Of a stretch of 64,000 bases of DNA, positions 1-11,880 are shown in pieces. The translations under genes and the position numbers were made by a program. Position 1 is the first letter of the stretch. Each line of letters starts with the position of its first letter. Under the pieces are notes generated by a model, which saw only the letters and a list, made by a program, of their open reading frames with translations, was not told where the DNA came from and did no database searches. The DNA is taken from the NCBI GenBank assembly GCA_001599595.1, contig BCHH01000002.1, forward strand, positions 596,390 through 660,389, read 5' to 3'. This stretch comes from Beverwykella pulmonaria (taxonomy: Eukaryota; Ascomycota; Dothideomycetes; Pleosporales; Melanommataceae).

Positions 1-888
1 CGAATACGGCGGATTTGTTGGCGGTGGACGTCCCGGCGGTGCCGTTTAATGTCTTGCCCAGGGGAATCGGATCGATGAAGGTGTCGAAGGACAGTCCGGA
101 AAAGAAGATCAAAACATCAGGATCGGCTTGGTGGACTGCGTTTGCAGCAGCTGTCATGTGGACGTACCACGTATACCAGTCGACTGGCTCTGCGGTCACC
201 GCGTTGCGAAGTTCGTTACGGAGACCAACAGATGCGAACGAGGGCCAATTTTCCTTTGCCTTTTACTTTTTGTTAGCATTTCGTCCGTCGCTCGACTCGA
301 AGCAGAACCTACGTGTTTCGCCATGTACGACCAGCCACGAATCCAATTGTCGACATTAAAGTATTTTTCTCCGAACCATCCATTTCCATCATTCTCACCA
401 CAGCACCAGAACGCCTTGGAGACATGGTTATCGAGGTGGAGAATGATTCCCTGCTTGTCCAACTCCGTTGCGACGGCATCAAAGACCTGCAGTCTCGTAG
501 TATTCTTGTTGAACGTCGGGTTATGTGCTAGGATCTGATTTAAGACGATGGTTCCATTGACTGTGCCAAGTGCATTAAACACACTTCTTTCTAATGTCTG
601 ATTTGGACTCTTGTTGTAGATATCATCAACTAATTCTATGGCAAAGGTAAGGCGGACGGAGTTGAGCCCGAGCTTTGGAAACCAAGATACGATTTCCTCA
701 ACTGAAGCATACTGAAGTCCTTCCGGGATCATGGCTTCCTGATGTCCTGGCCAATTCGTTGACACATAGTGGAAGATGTTTCCATCGCTGTCTAAAATAT
801 CTCTACCCTTTGTTGAGAAAGGCAGTAATGGACTAGCGGCGGCGATGCTTCCTAAAAGTAGCCTGGAAGCAAGGTGTCTGAACAACAT
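1..888 (-). CDS. GH5-family glycoside hydrolase (3' end outside window)
   Basis: Likely a secreted glycoside hydrolase of family 5 (cellulase-like fold). The ATG at 888 opens a hydrophobic signal peptide (residues 1 to about 20). The protein then reads into a GH5-like barrel start with a LNSVRLTF strand. Exon 1 (888-313) ends cleanly at a codon. A 59-bp GT-AG intron (312-254) leads to exon 2 (253-1), which restores the strand ending in GLRNELR. Its Asn-Glu (about N205-E206) is the expected acid/base pair of clan GH-A. The nucleophile Glu lies beyond the window edge. The substrate cannot be read from the sequence. It is divergently transcribed from the GH88 gene and shares an 869-bp promoter with it, suggesting co-regulation. 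Family assignment is fairly secure; subfamily is unknown. Confidence 0.8.
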
Positions 889-1757
889 TTTATTTGGGGG
901 CTTGAATGAGTGCGTGGTGCCTGGATAGGATTACCGGCACTCTTTAAAGTACCGTCAACCGGGTGCTACACATATTATTTTCTGTTCATAACTCTGCAAT
1001 TTGATCGCTAGAACGCTTTCCCCTGATCATCTCGGCCCGCCTCCATAAAGCTTACTCCGCAGTGTCATGCGGGAAAAAAACGGAGACTTTCAATGAACGG
1101 ATTCTAATTTTGCCGAATGTGTTCTCTCGACTCCTGATTCCTGGAACTTGTAGCCAATTCGGCAGGTATCGACTTTCGTTCCGGAGATTCTTCTAGAATA
1201 GCTTCCCAGGACCGGTGGCAACCAAGAAAACAAGATCTATCTCCTTCCTCCCCACGAAAACTCTCACCTAATCCAGGGTTGTACGCTCATCCATGCAGCG
1301 GGTTATTCACCCATACTGTATTGAAAGCCGCCGGGTGCGGGCAGCGGCCTATTGGTGATCCCGGTCTTGGCCAATTTATCCAATTCCACCCCACTAACCG
1401 CAACGATCTCTGATCAATGTGGAATTCCTCCGCCATCCATATTGGCCTCCATTTGGGGATTTTCTACGGAAATATTGACAAGTATTCTGGCAGTCACTCG
1501 CATCTCGGCCTTCTAAGACCCTTTTACGAATCACCAATTCGAAGTACACTTCGGGACACCGCGTAACTGCCAAAGTTTTTTTTGGGGGGATACCTTGGTC
1601 AAAAGAGCCTAAATCTGCAGGAGATTTTGACTGTATTGTTGTTTTTCGCCCTTCTTGCTTGCTTTCGATTGTTAATTTGAGTTTCGTACTTTTGCACCCC
1701 AATTCAGTATGGGATCTGAGCCAACTCGCGTTAAAGCTACCGCCAAGGTCGCCAGGT
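889..1757. promoter_or_regulatory. Bidirectional promoter between GH5 and GH88
   Basis: This 869-bp spacer separates the divergent GH5 (start 888) and GH88 (start 1758) genes. No convincing coding sequence was found; short open frames here lack family motifs. It contains a CGG-rich block at 1329-1352, which includes the 15-mer also found upstream of the Zn2Cys6 regulator. Confidence 0.6.
1338..1352 (+). promoter_or_regulatory. Candidate Zn2Cys6 binding element, copy 1
   Basis: The sequence is CGGGCAGCGGCCTAT, and it recurs exactly at 5985-5999. It holds two CGG triplets spaced by four bases (CGG-N4-CGG). CGG triplets are the usual half-sites of Zn2Cys6 regulators. That it is bound by the regulator at 6063 is an inference. 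Confidence 0.5.
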
Positions 1758-3288
1758 ATGCAAGAACAAATTCCCCGTACAGAAAATAAGCTGACAAGAG
1801 GTTTCGAAAATAGTGTGAGGGGACTAGACTTGAGCGAAATATATTCTGAAAACACAGCAGCGAAAATCTTTCAAGTTGCACAGAGAGGACTAAAACAAAA
1901 AGTTACTATTACAAGTCCAATCTCATCTTACGTTTCAACCATTCTAACATATGCCAGGCTCCACTTCCCACATACCCAGAGACAGTACCTCAGAAGGGAG
2001 ACGTCCAGGGCAAATACCAATATCGAGATGCCGACTTCTGGACTTGCGGATTTTTCCCGGGAAGCATTTATGCCCTCCTCGAGCGCGCTGTGAAATACCC
2101 TCGATCTCTTAACATTCCCGAGCACTGCCGTTCGCAGTTCGCAGACCAGGCGTTGCGACTTGGTCGTCATTGGTCCGTTGCCATCAACGAAATGTCTGGT
2201 AGGACAGACACACACGACATGGGATTCATCGTCCAGCCAGCATTACAGAAAGACTGGGAACTAACAGGTAATCCCGAGAGCTTGCAGTCGGTCGTGAGGG
2301 CAGCTTATGCACTCGCTTCGAGATATGATGACAAGGTTAAAGCGATTCGGAGTTGGGATGTGGCGATTAATGATCGGTATTCGATCACAGATATGGACAC
2401 TAATTTCCTGGTGATCATTGACAGCATGTGCAGTAAGAATCAGACATTTGACAAAACACTTCGGTAAAGCATATGGGGCTAATGCAATTCCAAGACCTCG
2501 ACCTCCTCTACTACGTCGGCCACAACCAGAATGACCAGACCCTTATCAACATCGCGACCCAACACGCCGACACCATCATGAGCGCAATCCTGCGCCCCGA
2601 CTACTCAAGCTACCACCTCGTGAACTTCGATCCCAGAACCGGGGAACCAATGGAAAAGATGACGAACCAAGGGTACCGGGATAACTCAACCTGGACACGG
2701 GGCCAGGCTTGGTCGATCATGGGGTTCGCACAGACGTATACTTGGACCAAGGATCAGCGGTTCCTCGAAACAGCCATCAAGTGCGCACAGTACTTCTTAA
2801 GACGTTTAGCTGAGTGCGAAGGAAAGCACCACCACCATCTTGTCCCAGCATGGGATTTTGACGCCATGCACGACGATCCTTCAGAACCTCTTCGCGATGT
2901 TTCTGCTGGGATCATCGCAGCAAATGGACTTTTTATAATCCACCAGTCTCTTCAGAGCCTGCCGTCCGACATTTCTGCTCAACTCCTCTCCCCCGAAACG
3001 AAATTTCTAGATCAAGCGTTGCAGATTGTGAGCTCGTCGTTGGATATGGCGCTCGATCAAGACTTTGCGTCATTTGAGGCCTCATCGTCGAAGATGGTGA
3101 ATGGGATGGGCGGTGTGGCGGAGCAGGAGCTTCGGGTGAGGGAATCGGGATTTGAGGCGATTTTGAGACATTCAACTGCGAATCACAACGAGCATGCGCA
3201 TAAGAGACATGAGGATCATGGGTTGGTGTACGCGGACTACTTTCTGTTGGAGTTTGGGAATAAGTTGCTGAGGGCGGGGTTGGTGTGA
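1758..3288 (+). CDS. GH88 unsaturated glucuronyl hydrolase
   Basis: Predicted 470-aa d-4,5-unsaturated beta-glucuronyl hydrolase. This family removes the unsaturated uronic acid left at the non-reducing end of oligosaccharides made by polysaccharide lyases. Exons are 1758-1901, 1958-2432 and 2495-3288. The introns are 56 bp (donor GTTACT, with a CTAAC branch point) and 62 bp (GTAAGA). Joined, they give one open frame. Visible motifs are DADFWTCGFFPG (about 72-83), HDMGF with the catalytic-type Asp135, and IIDSMCNLDLL with the second Asp (about 203). The C-terminus GLVYADYFLLEFGN is typical of the family. No signal peptide is evident, so the enzyme is probably intracellular. It converges on DUF2264 148 bp away. 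The family call is confident; the exact substrate is unknown. Confidence 0.9.
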
Positions 3289-3435
3289 TGCAGGGAGTAT
3301 CAAGATGGCGCCGATGGGCATGACAATAGGATAGATGGTGTTCGATGATTTTCTCGTGAGTTGGGCTTGGAATGGTAGATGATCTGAAACCAGTGATATG
3401 TCAAATCTTCGCATTATTGCTTCCTTAACCGCATC

Positions 3436-5597
3436 TCAGTTTATATCTAGGGCAATGCATGTGTTTGCCTTCATCGATGTTTTGCCATTTGAAATCACGA
3501 CCATCGGAGCATCTTTCCACTTCGTTTCGATATCCAATTGATCGTACTTAGCGTCGGCGCTCAAGCTTCGGCCAATGGCAAATACACCAGTCACAAAAAC
3601 TACAGCGTGACCATTAGATGGTATTTCTGTTACCCCTCTGATCGTCGGAATAAGTGTTCTCTGCCATATCAAATTCGTATTGGCATCCGGTTTGAGCACT
3701 TCAGGCTCTAACCCGACCACTAAGCTCTTGAACGAGGACTCAATGTCAATGTGCAACGGTCTCATCCCGCTAGCCCCGGCATTTGAGCAGATAAGAGCAC
3801 CTTCAAGGTTTTGCAGGGTTCCCTGGGGGAATGTAGTATCCTGTTTCTCAAAGAAGTCCTCTTCTTCATCAAAAGACGGCAATGTCTCGCCAGCGTTTGC
3901 TTTTCGTCCTTGGATCGCGAAACCACCTTGAGTTGCTAAAATTGTTAGCTCATTATCACTCCTGCTGCTGATTGTATGGACTCGGACGTGCCAGTCCGGC
4001 CACCTAGTACACGGCGCAATCAATGTAGTTGCAACCTCGACGTCTGTATCCTTCCAAGGCCTCCATGAGCTCTTTAGCACGGGAATTGTATCATCGGGCG
4101 ATCCGTCCTCATGTACGAGCATCGCTGTGCCAAAACTATGTCTGTGGACTTTCCACGGGACGCGCCATGTATCTCCTCCATCTTTGCTGAGCGCGAGTGT
4201 ACTATCTGGCGCCATCTGGGCCATCAAAGGTCCTGTGGGGACACTAAACCCGAAGTGAGATGAATATGCATATTTTCCGTATTTAGCTTCTGTGGCTTTC
4301 AATGGCCAGGGACAGAATTGCCCCGCCGAAAGGAGGAAGTGGTGCCATCCAGTGTTACAGACGATATGCACCGGAGGCTCAACGACCTTTGCCAGGCTCT
4401 TAGCCTCTTTTGGAAGGGGTTTTTCTTCTGCAGTCCAGAAAGTATGTGTGTCCGGTAACCCTAGGGCAACAAAGGACTTCATAGCCCAGTATGGCGATTG
4501 TGGCGAATTGTAGTCCTCGCTCATGTACATATTGGGATATGTGAAGCCGATTGTCAAGGTTCCGTCTACGTTGAACATGTCGTGTTTGTCGCTCCACCAT
4601 CGGAAGTGCCGAAGAAGGAGGCCTTTTATTACGCCCCAGTCGTCTAGTGGCTTTGGCAATTTTACCCCAGTAAAGGCTGCGACAGACCAGAAGCCTACGA
4701 ATGCGAAACGGTATGTGAGACTTCTTCCAAAGGGTATTGATGCACCTGTAAACGGTTAGAACCGACGTATCATGTAAGTCAACAGTGATGCAACCAAGGC
4801 ATACCATTTGAATCGAAATAGTGCCAAAAAGACGCCGCGAAGGAAGCGGCATACTTCCGGAACTTTGCGCAGCGAACTGGATCCAAACCATCCGCCATCT
4901 TAGCATATAACAATTGCGAGAACTGAATCGCAAAGCTCCCAGAGTAATAGTCAGCCTGTCTACCCTCATCACTCCAAATTCCATCCGCCGCCCACCCCTT
5001 ATCTAAGTAAAACCTCTCCATCTGATTTAAATCCTCTTCCATAGACCCCTTCAGCTCCCCATGAGGTACCCCACACACCTTCACGAGCGCTAGATTCGTC
5101 ATGACCCGGAACCAGAGCCAGTTTGTGACAGGGAAGTCTTTTCCATTAATCGTCCCCAGCCACTCAGCGATATTCTTTTTTGCACGAGGCTCTTGTTGAT
5201 GGAACATTACATCTGGCGCGGAAAGGAGCGCAAAAGATATGATCTCCATCTCCACCATTCGTTGGTCGCGTACTACGACTGGGCCCCAGTACTCTGGGTG
5301 TTCTGGATCTGTGCCGTTGGCGAGACCGCGAACGTAGGGATGGATTAGGTTGTCTGATTCGTCTTTGGTCAAGCCTCCGCCGTGAATGAGAGCGCCTATC
5401 GCCCATAGTGCGCGAGCGAAACCTTCGAGTTGCGCTGCGACGTCGTCAAAGTGTGTGCCGGTTGCTAGTGGCAGGCGTATTCGAGCTCCGCCAGGTGATT
5501 GATATGGCTGTAGGCTTCGAAGTAGTGAGATGCATGCGAGTTTGAACTCTGTCCGTGTCGTGAAAGCATTGTCCGAAAATCCCTGTAACGGAGGCAT
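3436..5597 (-). CDS. DUF2264 domain protein
   Basis: Predicted 700-aa protein of the DUF2264 family, found in bacteria and fungi and often near uronic-acid or polysaccharide catabolic genes. The ATG is at 5597. Exon 1 (5597-4805) and exon 2 (4745-3436) are joined across a 59-bp intron (GTATGC...ACAG), which restores the frame through a Gly codon. The N-terminal half is alpha-helical and Trp/Tyr-rich, like an (alpha/alpha)-barrel (for example EGFARALWAIG and NWLWFRVM). The C-terminal half looks beta-rich. No signal peptide is seen. It is divergent from the Zn2Cys6 regulator gene (466-bp gap) and convergent with GH88. Biochemical function is not established for the family. The context suggests a role in processing oligouronides, which is an inference. 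Confidence 0.85.
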
Positions 5598-6062
5598 GTC
5601 GTAATGTATACGAAGGTACAGACCGATAGGGCAGTGTAGTGTCGTTGCTACCGTAACCTTTTATGATAGCAAAATATATTCTAATGTGTACTTAAATTAT
5701 ATAGAGCGATAATAGACAATGAAAGTCCAAACTGCCAAGCTTGAAATGAGTCCTTGGGAGGCTAAGTAACGGCACGTGACCATTGCGGTATTAGGTTAGG
5801 GGACACAACTGCCCAATCTCAACGGTCGGGCATCGGTCCATTTTCTCCGCGAAGATGAAAACCCAATTTAGAAGAGCGCAATACCATGACAGGCATGTTT
5901 AAAGCATGACTATCGGCCAATGTTCCGAATTGAGTGCTAGTATATGTTAACCTTGCGGGGTTATTGTGGAGATCTCGGTGGGCCCGGGCAGCGGCCTATC
6001 TAAACCCCAGCGTTCCCTCCACTCCATTTTGCTTCTACAATTTTTTCTTATCGACTGTGCTC
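5598..6062. promoter_or_regulatory. Bidirectional promoter between DUF2264 and Zn2Cys6 regulator
   Basis: This 465-bp spacer separates the divergent DUF2264 (start 5597) and regulator (start 6063) genes. It contains the second copy of the 15-mer at 5985-5999, 63 bp before the regulator ATG. An in-frame upstream extension of the regulator exists to about 5934, but the ATG at 6063 is preferred. Confidence 0.55.
5985..5999 (+). promoter_or_regulatory. Candidate Zn2Cys6 binding element, copy 2
   Basis: Exact copy of the 15-mer at 1338-1352. It lies just upstream of the regulator gene itself, which would allow autoregulation and control of DUF2264. Binding is inferred, not shown. Confidence 0.5.
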
Positions 6063-8883
6063 ATGTCATCCACTTGGACTAATTTTTCCGTTGGTCCTCA
6101 CGACCATGAGGCTTCTGGGCTACACGCCGTTGGTGAGGAAACTCCCGCTTGTGCGTCTTGTCGCAAGCGGAAACTCAAGTGCTCGAGAGAGGCACCATCA
6201 TGTTCGCATTGCTTGAGGCTCTGTTAGTTGTTAGCCCTGTCGGCCCGTTAGACTGCGTGCTAATGGTAAAAGCAATTCGATGTGTCTATAGCCCAAAACA
6301 AAAACCTGGCCTCAAGACTGGCGCATTGGAAGCTTTGACTCGTCGCGTGGGTGTGTTTCCAATTGCCCTACATAGCCTGTGTCTAACATTTTGTAGCAAG
6401 TCTTGAACATATCCTACTTGACGCCACAGGTAATGTTCGCCCTCACTTCGACCCTGGCGACGAAATAGATACCCGCCAGCAGAATGAGAGCCTCATATCC
6501 GAATATAGTGAAAGCCCAAGAGAGTCACAAGTTCGGCCAACAAGCCGGAAATCCTGTTCCCCAAACCCGCTATCTTTGGCCGAACATGGCCCGGAGCCTT
6601 CCCACGACAATGCAGATTTGGTATCCAAGGACGAAGAACCGTCTATTACACGCAAACGGAAACTTGATCAGCCATTCCCTGCAAGTTCGCCCCTTGCGCT
6701 GGACTTGGTCAATATCTCGGATCATCTGCCATCTCAGCCCCTTCTCGAGAAGCTGGTAGACTACTTTTGCGTCTCGTTCCACCACTGGATCCCATATTTG
6801 CACAAACAGAGACTGCAGACGAGTGTACGTAGAGGCGTGAGAGATCCATGTCTTGATCTTGTTTTGCACGCCTTAGTCGTTGCAACTCTGCGACATATAG
6901 ACAGGAATGTCGTGTTCTTAGATGGCGATCAAGTTGCACATCAAACCAGAATTTCTCGGTACATCGTAGAGACATTCGCTATGAGAAATGTCTCCCTGGA
7001 GAGTCTACAGGCTCTCATAATGATCGTTTTTGACTATGTAAGTCTACTGCCTCTCCTCTTTGAGTGTGGACGTCTAACATCACGTAGCTTAATGATGGTC
7101 AAATGAGGAAAGCATGGCCTTTGATTGGATCCTTGACTAGAACAGTGGACTATCTCCAATTAACAACCGAGCCTTCCGCATCGCGGTTTGGTGCTTTGAT
7201 GAACCCATTGAGGTTGATCCAGCCTACTGATGGCTGGACTGAGTTGGAAGAGCGGCGAAGACTATTTTGGGTAATTTTCCTGTTAGATCGGTACGTCTCA
7301 TACTCTATTCTCAAAGTGGACTATCTAATTTAAGCGAAGATTTTGTTCAGTATCTACAGGTTGGAACACTAGCCTCACATCTGAGGATGTTCATAGACGG
7401 CTGCCGGCTGATGGGGGATACTTTACTCGCGAGGAGCCAGTCACCACTCCTTATTTCGGGATATGGAACAAGTCTGCAGCTCGTATCGGTAAATCGCTTG
7501 CCCATGTCCCAGCGCAATATAATGAAGACGACCCCGTGATAGACCAAAACCAAGGATCTAGCCCGGGATCAGCAAATGGGCCAATAGACTCTTCCAAATT
7601 AGGAGCTTTTGCGTATTGCATCGAAGCGACAGAGTCACTGAGCCAAGTGACGACATTCTTCTTGCAGCAGCGCATTAACTGGCAAGACAAAGAGCATGCC
7701 GTCAGTTGGCTGACACGTTTTAAAGAGCTGGATCTTCGACTTGTACAGTAAGTAATTCTAGTTTTACTTTAAGTGCTGGATCTAAATACTCGATAGCTGG
7801 AAATTATTCTTGCCGCCGAGATGGAAAGACTCAAACATCTCGGCAGACACTCGTGTTGTGGACATGGATCCGAATCTTACACTAGCCCACATCACACACA
7901 ACACTTCCATGATCCTACTACACCATTCAATTGCCTATCCGGCTAAAGGCTGGAAAAACTTCGTGGCATTGCCGAAAGAATGCAGCGCGCAAACATGCGA
8001 GCACGCTGCAGTTGAAACCTCGAACATCGTCGAGAAGTTCCTGACACATACGCGCATCCCGTTCGTCAACGTACAATTCGCATTCTGCACATTTATCGCC
8101 GCGAAGGCGCTCCTCTTCGAACACCAGGCTACCCGAAAAACAATACGACCCGAATTCGAACGTCTGAGACGAGATCTTTGGGAGATGTCCACAAAATGGG
8201 GGGGAAGTAAGCCCCAGGCAAACAACAAGCAACATGAGCAGTCAAATAGAGTAGAGAATCAAGCTGGTCTGTACGCCTGCCATTTGGAATACCTACATGA
8301 CCTATGCCAGCGCGATTCGCGATTCCGATTCGATCTATATGACCACTCCTGTCAAAAGCTTGACCCGCTCTCTCCGACGAACTGCCAAACTGCGACTCCA
8401 CAGCAACAGTCAGGTAGCCTCCTACGGGAGCGACGACTGTCTTCAAACAAAGAGCGCTTCGGCAGTACTAGTATGCCATACTCGCCTGTCGACCCAAGAC
8501 TTATGCCATCGAACATCGCACCAAACACTCCAACACTGGCAAACATCATGTCAACCTCGTCTGTTAGATCGCCAGTTGAGTACCATTGCCCACAGGACTC
8601 CCCTCAAATTGCGCATACGCCAACACAATCACCCTATGGAGTTAACTCATCGTACATTGGCCCGCATGCAACGTCTCATTTTCTGCATCAGAGCCCGCGA
8701 GGGTACCCTCCGAATGATAGTATCACAGCAGGAGGACCACCGAGCCATCACACGGTTCAAGACCAGTCTCTGCTTAGCCTATCGGATACGTTCATGGATT
8801 CGCAGTTTCTAGGCATGGATCGAGTCATCACGTTTGAGGATGCGAATTTCTTCCTTCCTGGGGATGCATTTAGATGGCAGTGA
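6063..8883 (+). CDS. Zn2Cys6 transcription factor of the carbohydrate cluster
   Basis: Predicted 858-aa fungal regulator. Six exons: 6063-6222, 6273-6350, 6397-7037, 7088-7290, 7340-7747 and 7797-8883. The five introns are 46-50 bp, and joining them gives a continuous frame. The DNA-binding cluster is at C30-X2-C33-X6-C40-X6-C47-X2-C50-X6-C57. It is followed by the linker [17 protein letters not shown] and a short coiled-coil start. The middle carries the fungal specific transcription factor domain, with [18 protein letters not shown] (about 350-370) and [15 protein letters not shown]. The C-terminal ~200 residues are Ser/Pro/Gln-rich and low in complexity, as in activation regions. It sits at the edge of the GH5/GH88/DUF2264 group and shares a promoter with DUF2264, so it is the likely pathway regulator. 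The inducer is unknown. Confidence 0.88.
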
Positions 8884-11023
8884 CGGTCGCTTAATGAACC
8901 TAGTTACGCTGGAGATGACTGGGCTTATGTCAGGCCATCGATACTATTGTTAAATCTGTTAGCAATCTTTGTTGCTCACCGCTCTGTTTTCTTGAATATG
9001 GGGGTGGTCAAATCTGGGACATGGTCAAAAGATCAGTTTCGTTTTACGCTGTCTTATTGTATCTGCCAGCCTGCGCCACACCTCCGATCCGCTTCGCCCG
9101 GCCCACACCCTCTTCCTAGCATGTAGGCTACCTAGCTTTCACGACCTTCGTTTTCGAGTACCTTGAGGCGCTCGGTAATCTGGTATCTGAAACTCCGTCC
9201 TGCTGTACTTAGTAGGCCCCCGCCGTGCCCGAGCGTCAGTTTGAAGTTGAACGCCCTGCTTTAGACGCTATTGGTCCTCATTTACGAAGGCTTCCACCCT
9301 ATTGCAGGCGACGCAAACACGACCCCATATCGTTGATCTTTTATCAGATCGAGATCTTGTTTTGGGTTGTGTTTTTTAAGTTAGAGGTTACAAGGATGTG
9401 TTCATCGCGTATTTATACAACCGGTCTAAAGACTCGTGCAAAGTAGTCGAACAGATCAGTGCCGGATTGCGAGAAGGGAGGGAAAGTTGGAAGTACCACG
9501 CCACAGTCCTGTGTAGCGCGAAGGCTACGACGTGCGTGTTCGAGATTATGGGGCTCAGATATCGAGCCTAGGTCATCTATAACTTATCGAACGAACCTTC
9601 ATCCTCCTCGCTATAGATGCCCTCGCAAGACCGATAAAGTGGACATCTCCCTTTTACGTTCAGGCTTTTTTCCCATCCCTTTCGCCAAACAACTGTTGGC
9701 GCTTATCGATTGAGGGCTATGTGTTAAAGTCTGGCTTGCTGTTTCTGCCTCAATTTTCGCCATTGCTTTCTGGTCGCGTTTAAAACCGATAGTGGACTCT
9801 AAGCAAATCCGACTCGGGATTTCCCAAGCTCTTTGCCACCCAGGCCCTAACCACGAAGAATCGAAGTAGTATGATTACTCCACCCTGAATACCTAAGCAT
9901 ACTGAGGGCCTACTAGACATCGACAGCTATGTTCATGAGAATAGTCGTAAATGGGGGCAGCAGATTGTGTATCCTCGGTCCAAAATTAGACTCTCCGGAA
10001 CTTAGCCAGATATAATGCTTCTGGCTGCCTGCTCTTCCGAAATTGTGCTGTATCGGGCATCCACTTTCCCCAAGATTTGCAGGTATCAAATAAAATTGGC
10101 CAGGGTGACCGAAGTGGATCTGTCAACAGTACTCTTCGCTATTTTCAATACTCGTGTTCCTCCTATTGCAACAATTCGAGCAGATACGCATTTCATATTG
10201 TTCCACTATTCCTCGTTGCCAGTTGTCGAAATTATGTTTTGGAACGTTCAGACGCGCAGTGCTCTCAACTTATCCATATCGACTTGTATGTCACCGCTAA
10301 CGTCGCTAATGTACTCTTGGTAATGATATTAATACAGTAAAAAGCGTGCAGCTTCGATCCATTGGATGTGGCAGATTGCTTTGACGGTGGCATCGCGCTT
10401 CGAGCCGGCGGAAAGGAGGAAACGGAGCCAGGTTCCATGCTGGAGAGTGGATACCTTCGTTATACAAGTGGAGGAGTCCCAAGTTGAGTATGAACGCTGG
10501 TGTGGAGTAGGCAAAGAAGAGTTGGATGGTCGTGTGCTTTCTGCAAGAGCAAGTACAAGTGTGGTGTCTCAGTATTATAGGTGTTTTAGTACTATGGGTG
10601 TCTGCACGCACCCCGAACAGGCTATTCACGTTACTGCGTGTCTGAAGAGTACTTCTAATGTTGTGGAAGGATCAAGCAGATTTAGGTCACAGAAAATAGA
10701 AAAGCACTTCCTCAAAGAGATTATGTGTCTGCCAGCGGTTCGTCTACATTTGTCTCGGCAATTTTTTCTCTTCAGAGGTAAGAATATTTTGTAAAGGCAT
10801 GGCTACCTTGGAGAGTTGAAGCTTTGATTGAGACAGCAAAGTTACCTCGCCATTTTCAGTCCATTCTAGAACCTAACTGAAATCGAGTAGCAGGTCGAAA
10901 GCATCAGTCTTGGATTACGATGTGCTATTACTGTATCAGCCAGAGAAAGCCATAGCAATGATTGCTTCTTGTATAGCCCCATACCTGCGTGCGAGTACCT
11001 TGATACCAGACGGTGAATAATAA
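8884..11023. other. Intergenic, no recognised gene
   Basis: About 2.1 kb between the Zn2Cys6 regulator and the methyltransferase. Short open frames occur (for example 9225-9446, 10015-10323 and 10366-10794). None has a signature I recognise or a plausible exon partner, so nothing is annotated. Confidence 0.5.
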
Positions 11024-11728
11024 TTACACACCAGGCTTTTTCCCCAAAATCCACAGAAAAGCGGAATCGAGAAGATCCTGCCTTATATCTGTGACTAGTA
11101 GCTCGAATCCAGCTTCTCTAGCCATCTCTAAGCTCTTCTTCCCTCCCCATGCACTCCAAAACATCCACCCTTTCTCTTGACCTAACCATGTCTTTTCGAC
11201 ACAAACATCCATCTCTTCATCTGAGAAATTCGCAAGAAACAAGCCCCCGGGCTTTAACCACCGGAAGATCTTCTTTATGAGTTCGATCTGCTCATCGCGG
11301 GGAAGATGGATCACGGAGTAAAAACCCATAACAGCATCGAAGGATTCGTCGGGAAAAGACAGCTGCATCATATCGCCTTGAACAAGCGTGAGCTTATCCG
11401 AGAATGCTGCTAGATTCTCTCGCGCAATTTCGATCTGTGTGCTCGAGAGATCGTTGGCTGTGACGTCGATACTCGGGTTTTGATTTTCGAGCAGGATCTT
11501 CGTACCGGGAATACCGCCTCCGCATCCGAGCTCTAGGACTGTAGCTTTGTCTTTTTCCTTGGAGTGCAATTCTTTCAAGAGTCTCCCTAGGAACTCCAGG
11601 CGGATTTCATCGTGGTCGCGGGTGAATTGTGTGTTGTAGTGCTCGGCAATGGCATCGTATGAGTCTTTAATTCGGCTTTTGAGGTTTTCGGGCATGGGAG
11701 CAGATGATTCGGATGCGGGGTTCAACAT
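11024..11728 (-). CDS. Class I SAM-dependent methyltransferase
   Basis: Predicted intronless 234-aa soluble methyltransferase. The ATG at 11728 (MLNPASES) is the first true ATG in the frame; seven more upstream codons have no ATG. Motif I is VLELGCGGGIPG (about 64-75), binding SAM. An acidic residue follows at the end of the second strand (VTANDLSS), and a motif-II-like stretch reads FDAVMGFYSVIHLP. The family resembles UbiE/COQ5-like and other small-molecule methyltransferases. The acceptor substrate cannot be read from sequence. It stands alone; the upstream region holds a 50-bp tandem duplication. The stop is TAA at 11024. Confidence 0.85.
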   Translation of the reverse strand: MLNPASESSAPMPENLKSRIKDSYDAIAEHYNTQFTRDHDEIRLEFLGRLLKELHSKEKDKATVLELGCGGGIPGTKILLENQNPSIDVTANDLSSTQIEIARENLAAFSDKLTLVQGDMMQLSFPDESFDAVMGFYSVIHLPRDEQIELIKKIFRWLKPGGLFLANFSDEEMDVCVEKTWLGQEKGWMFWSAWGGKKSLEMAREAGFELLVTDIRQDLLDSAFLWILGKKPGV

Positions 11729-11780
11729 ATTGAAACTACAAAGATACAAGTGATGGCGGTAAGAATATGGGAGATATATA

Positions 11781-11880
11781 GAAAATTCTAAGCTGCCGAT
11801 GTTTAAGATGACTGTATCCAGTGACTCATAGAAAGTTCTAAGCTGCTGTCGTTTAACATGACTGTTTTTAGTGACCTAAG
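11781..11880. repeat. Two tandem 50-bp units in the methyltransferase upstream region
   Basis: Units 11781-11830 and 11831-11880 are diverged direct repeats; both begin GAAA(A/G)TTCTAAGCTGC. They lie about 50 bp upstream of the methyltransferase ATG at 11728, possibly within its promoter. Confidence 0.6.

Noticed and set aside
1394..1855. 153-codon minus-strand frame in the GH5/GH88 spacer
   Set aside because: It overlaps the start of the well-supported GH88 exon 1 on the other strand and shows no family motif.
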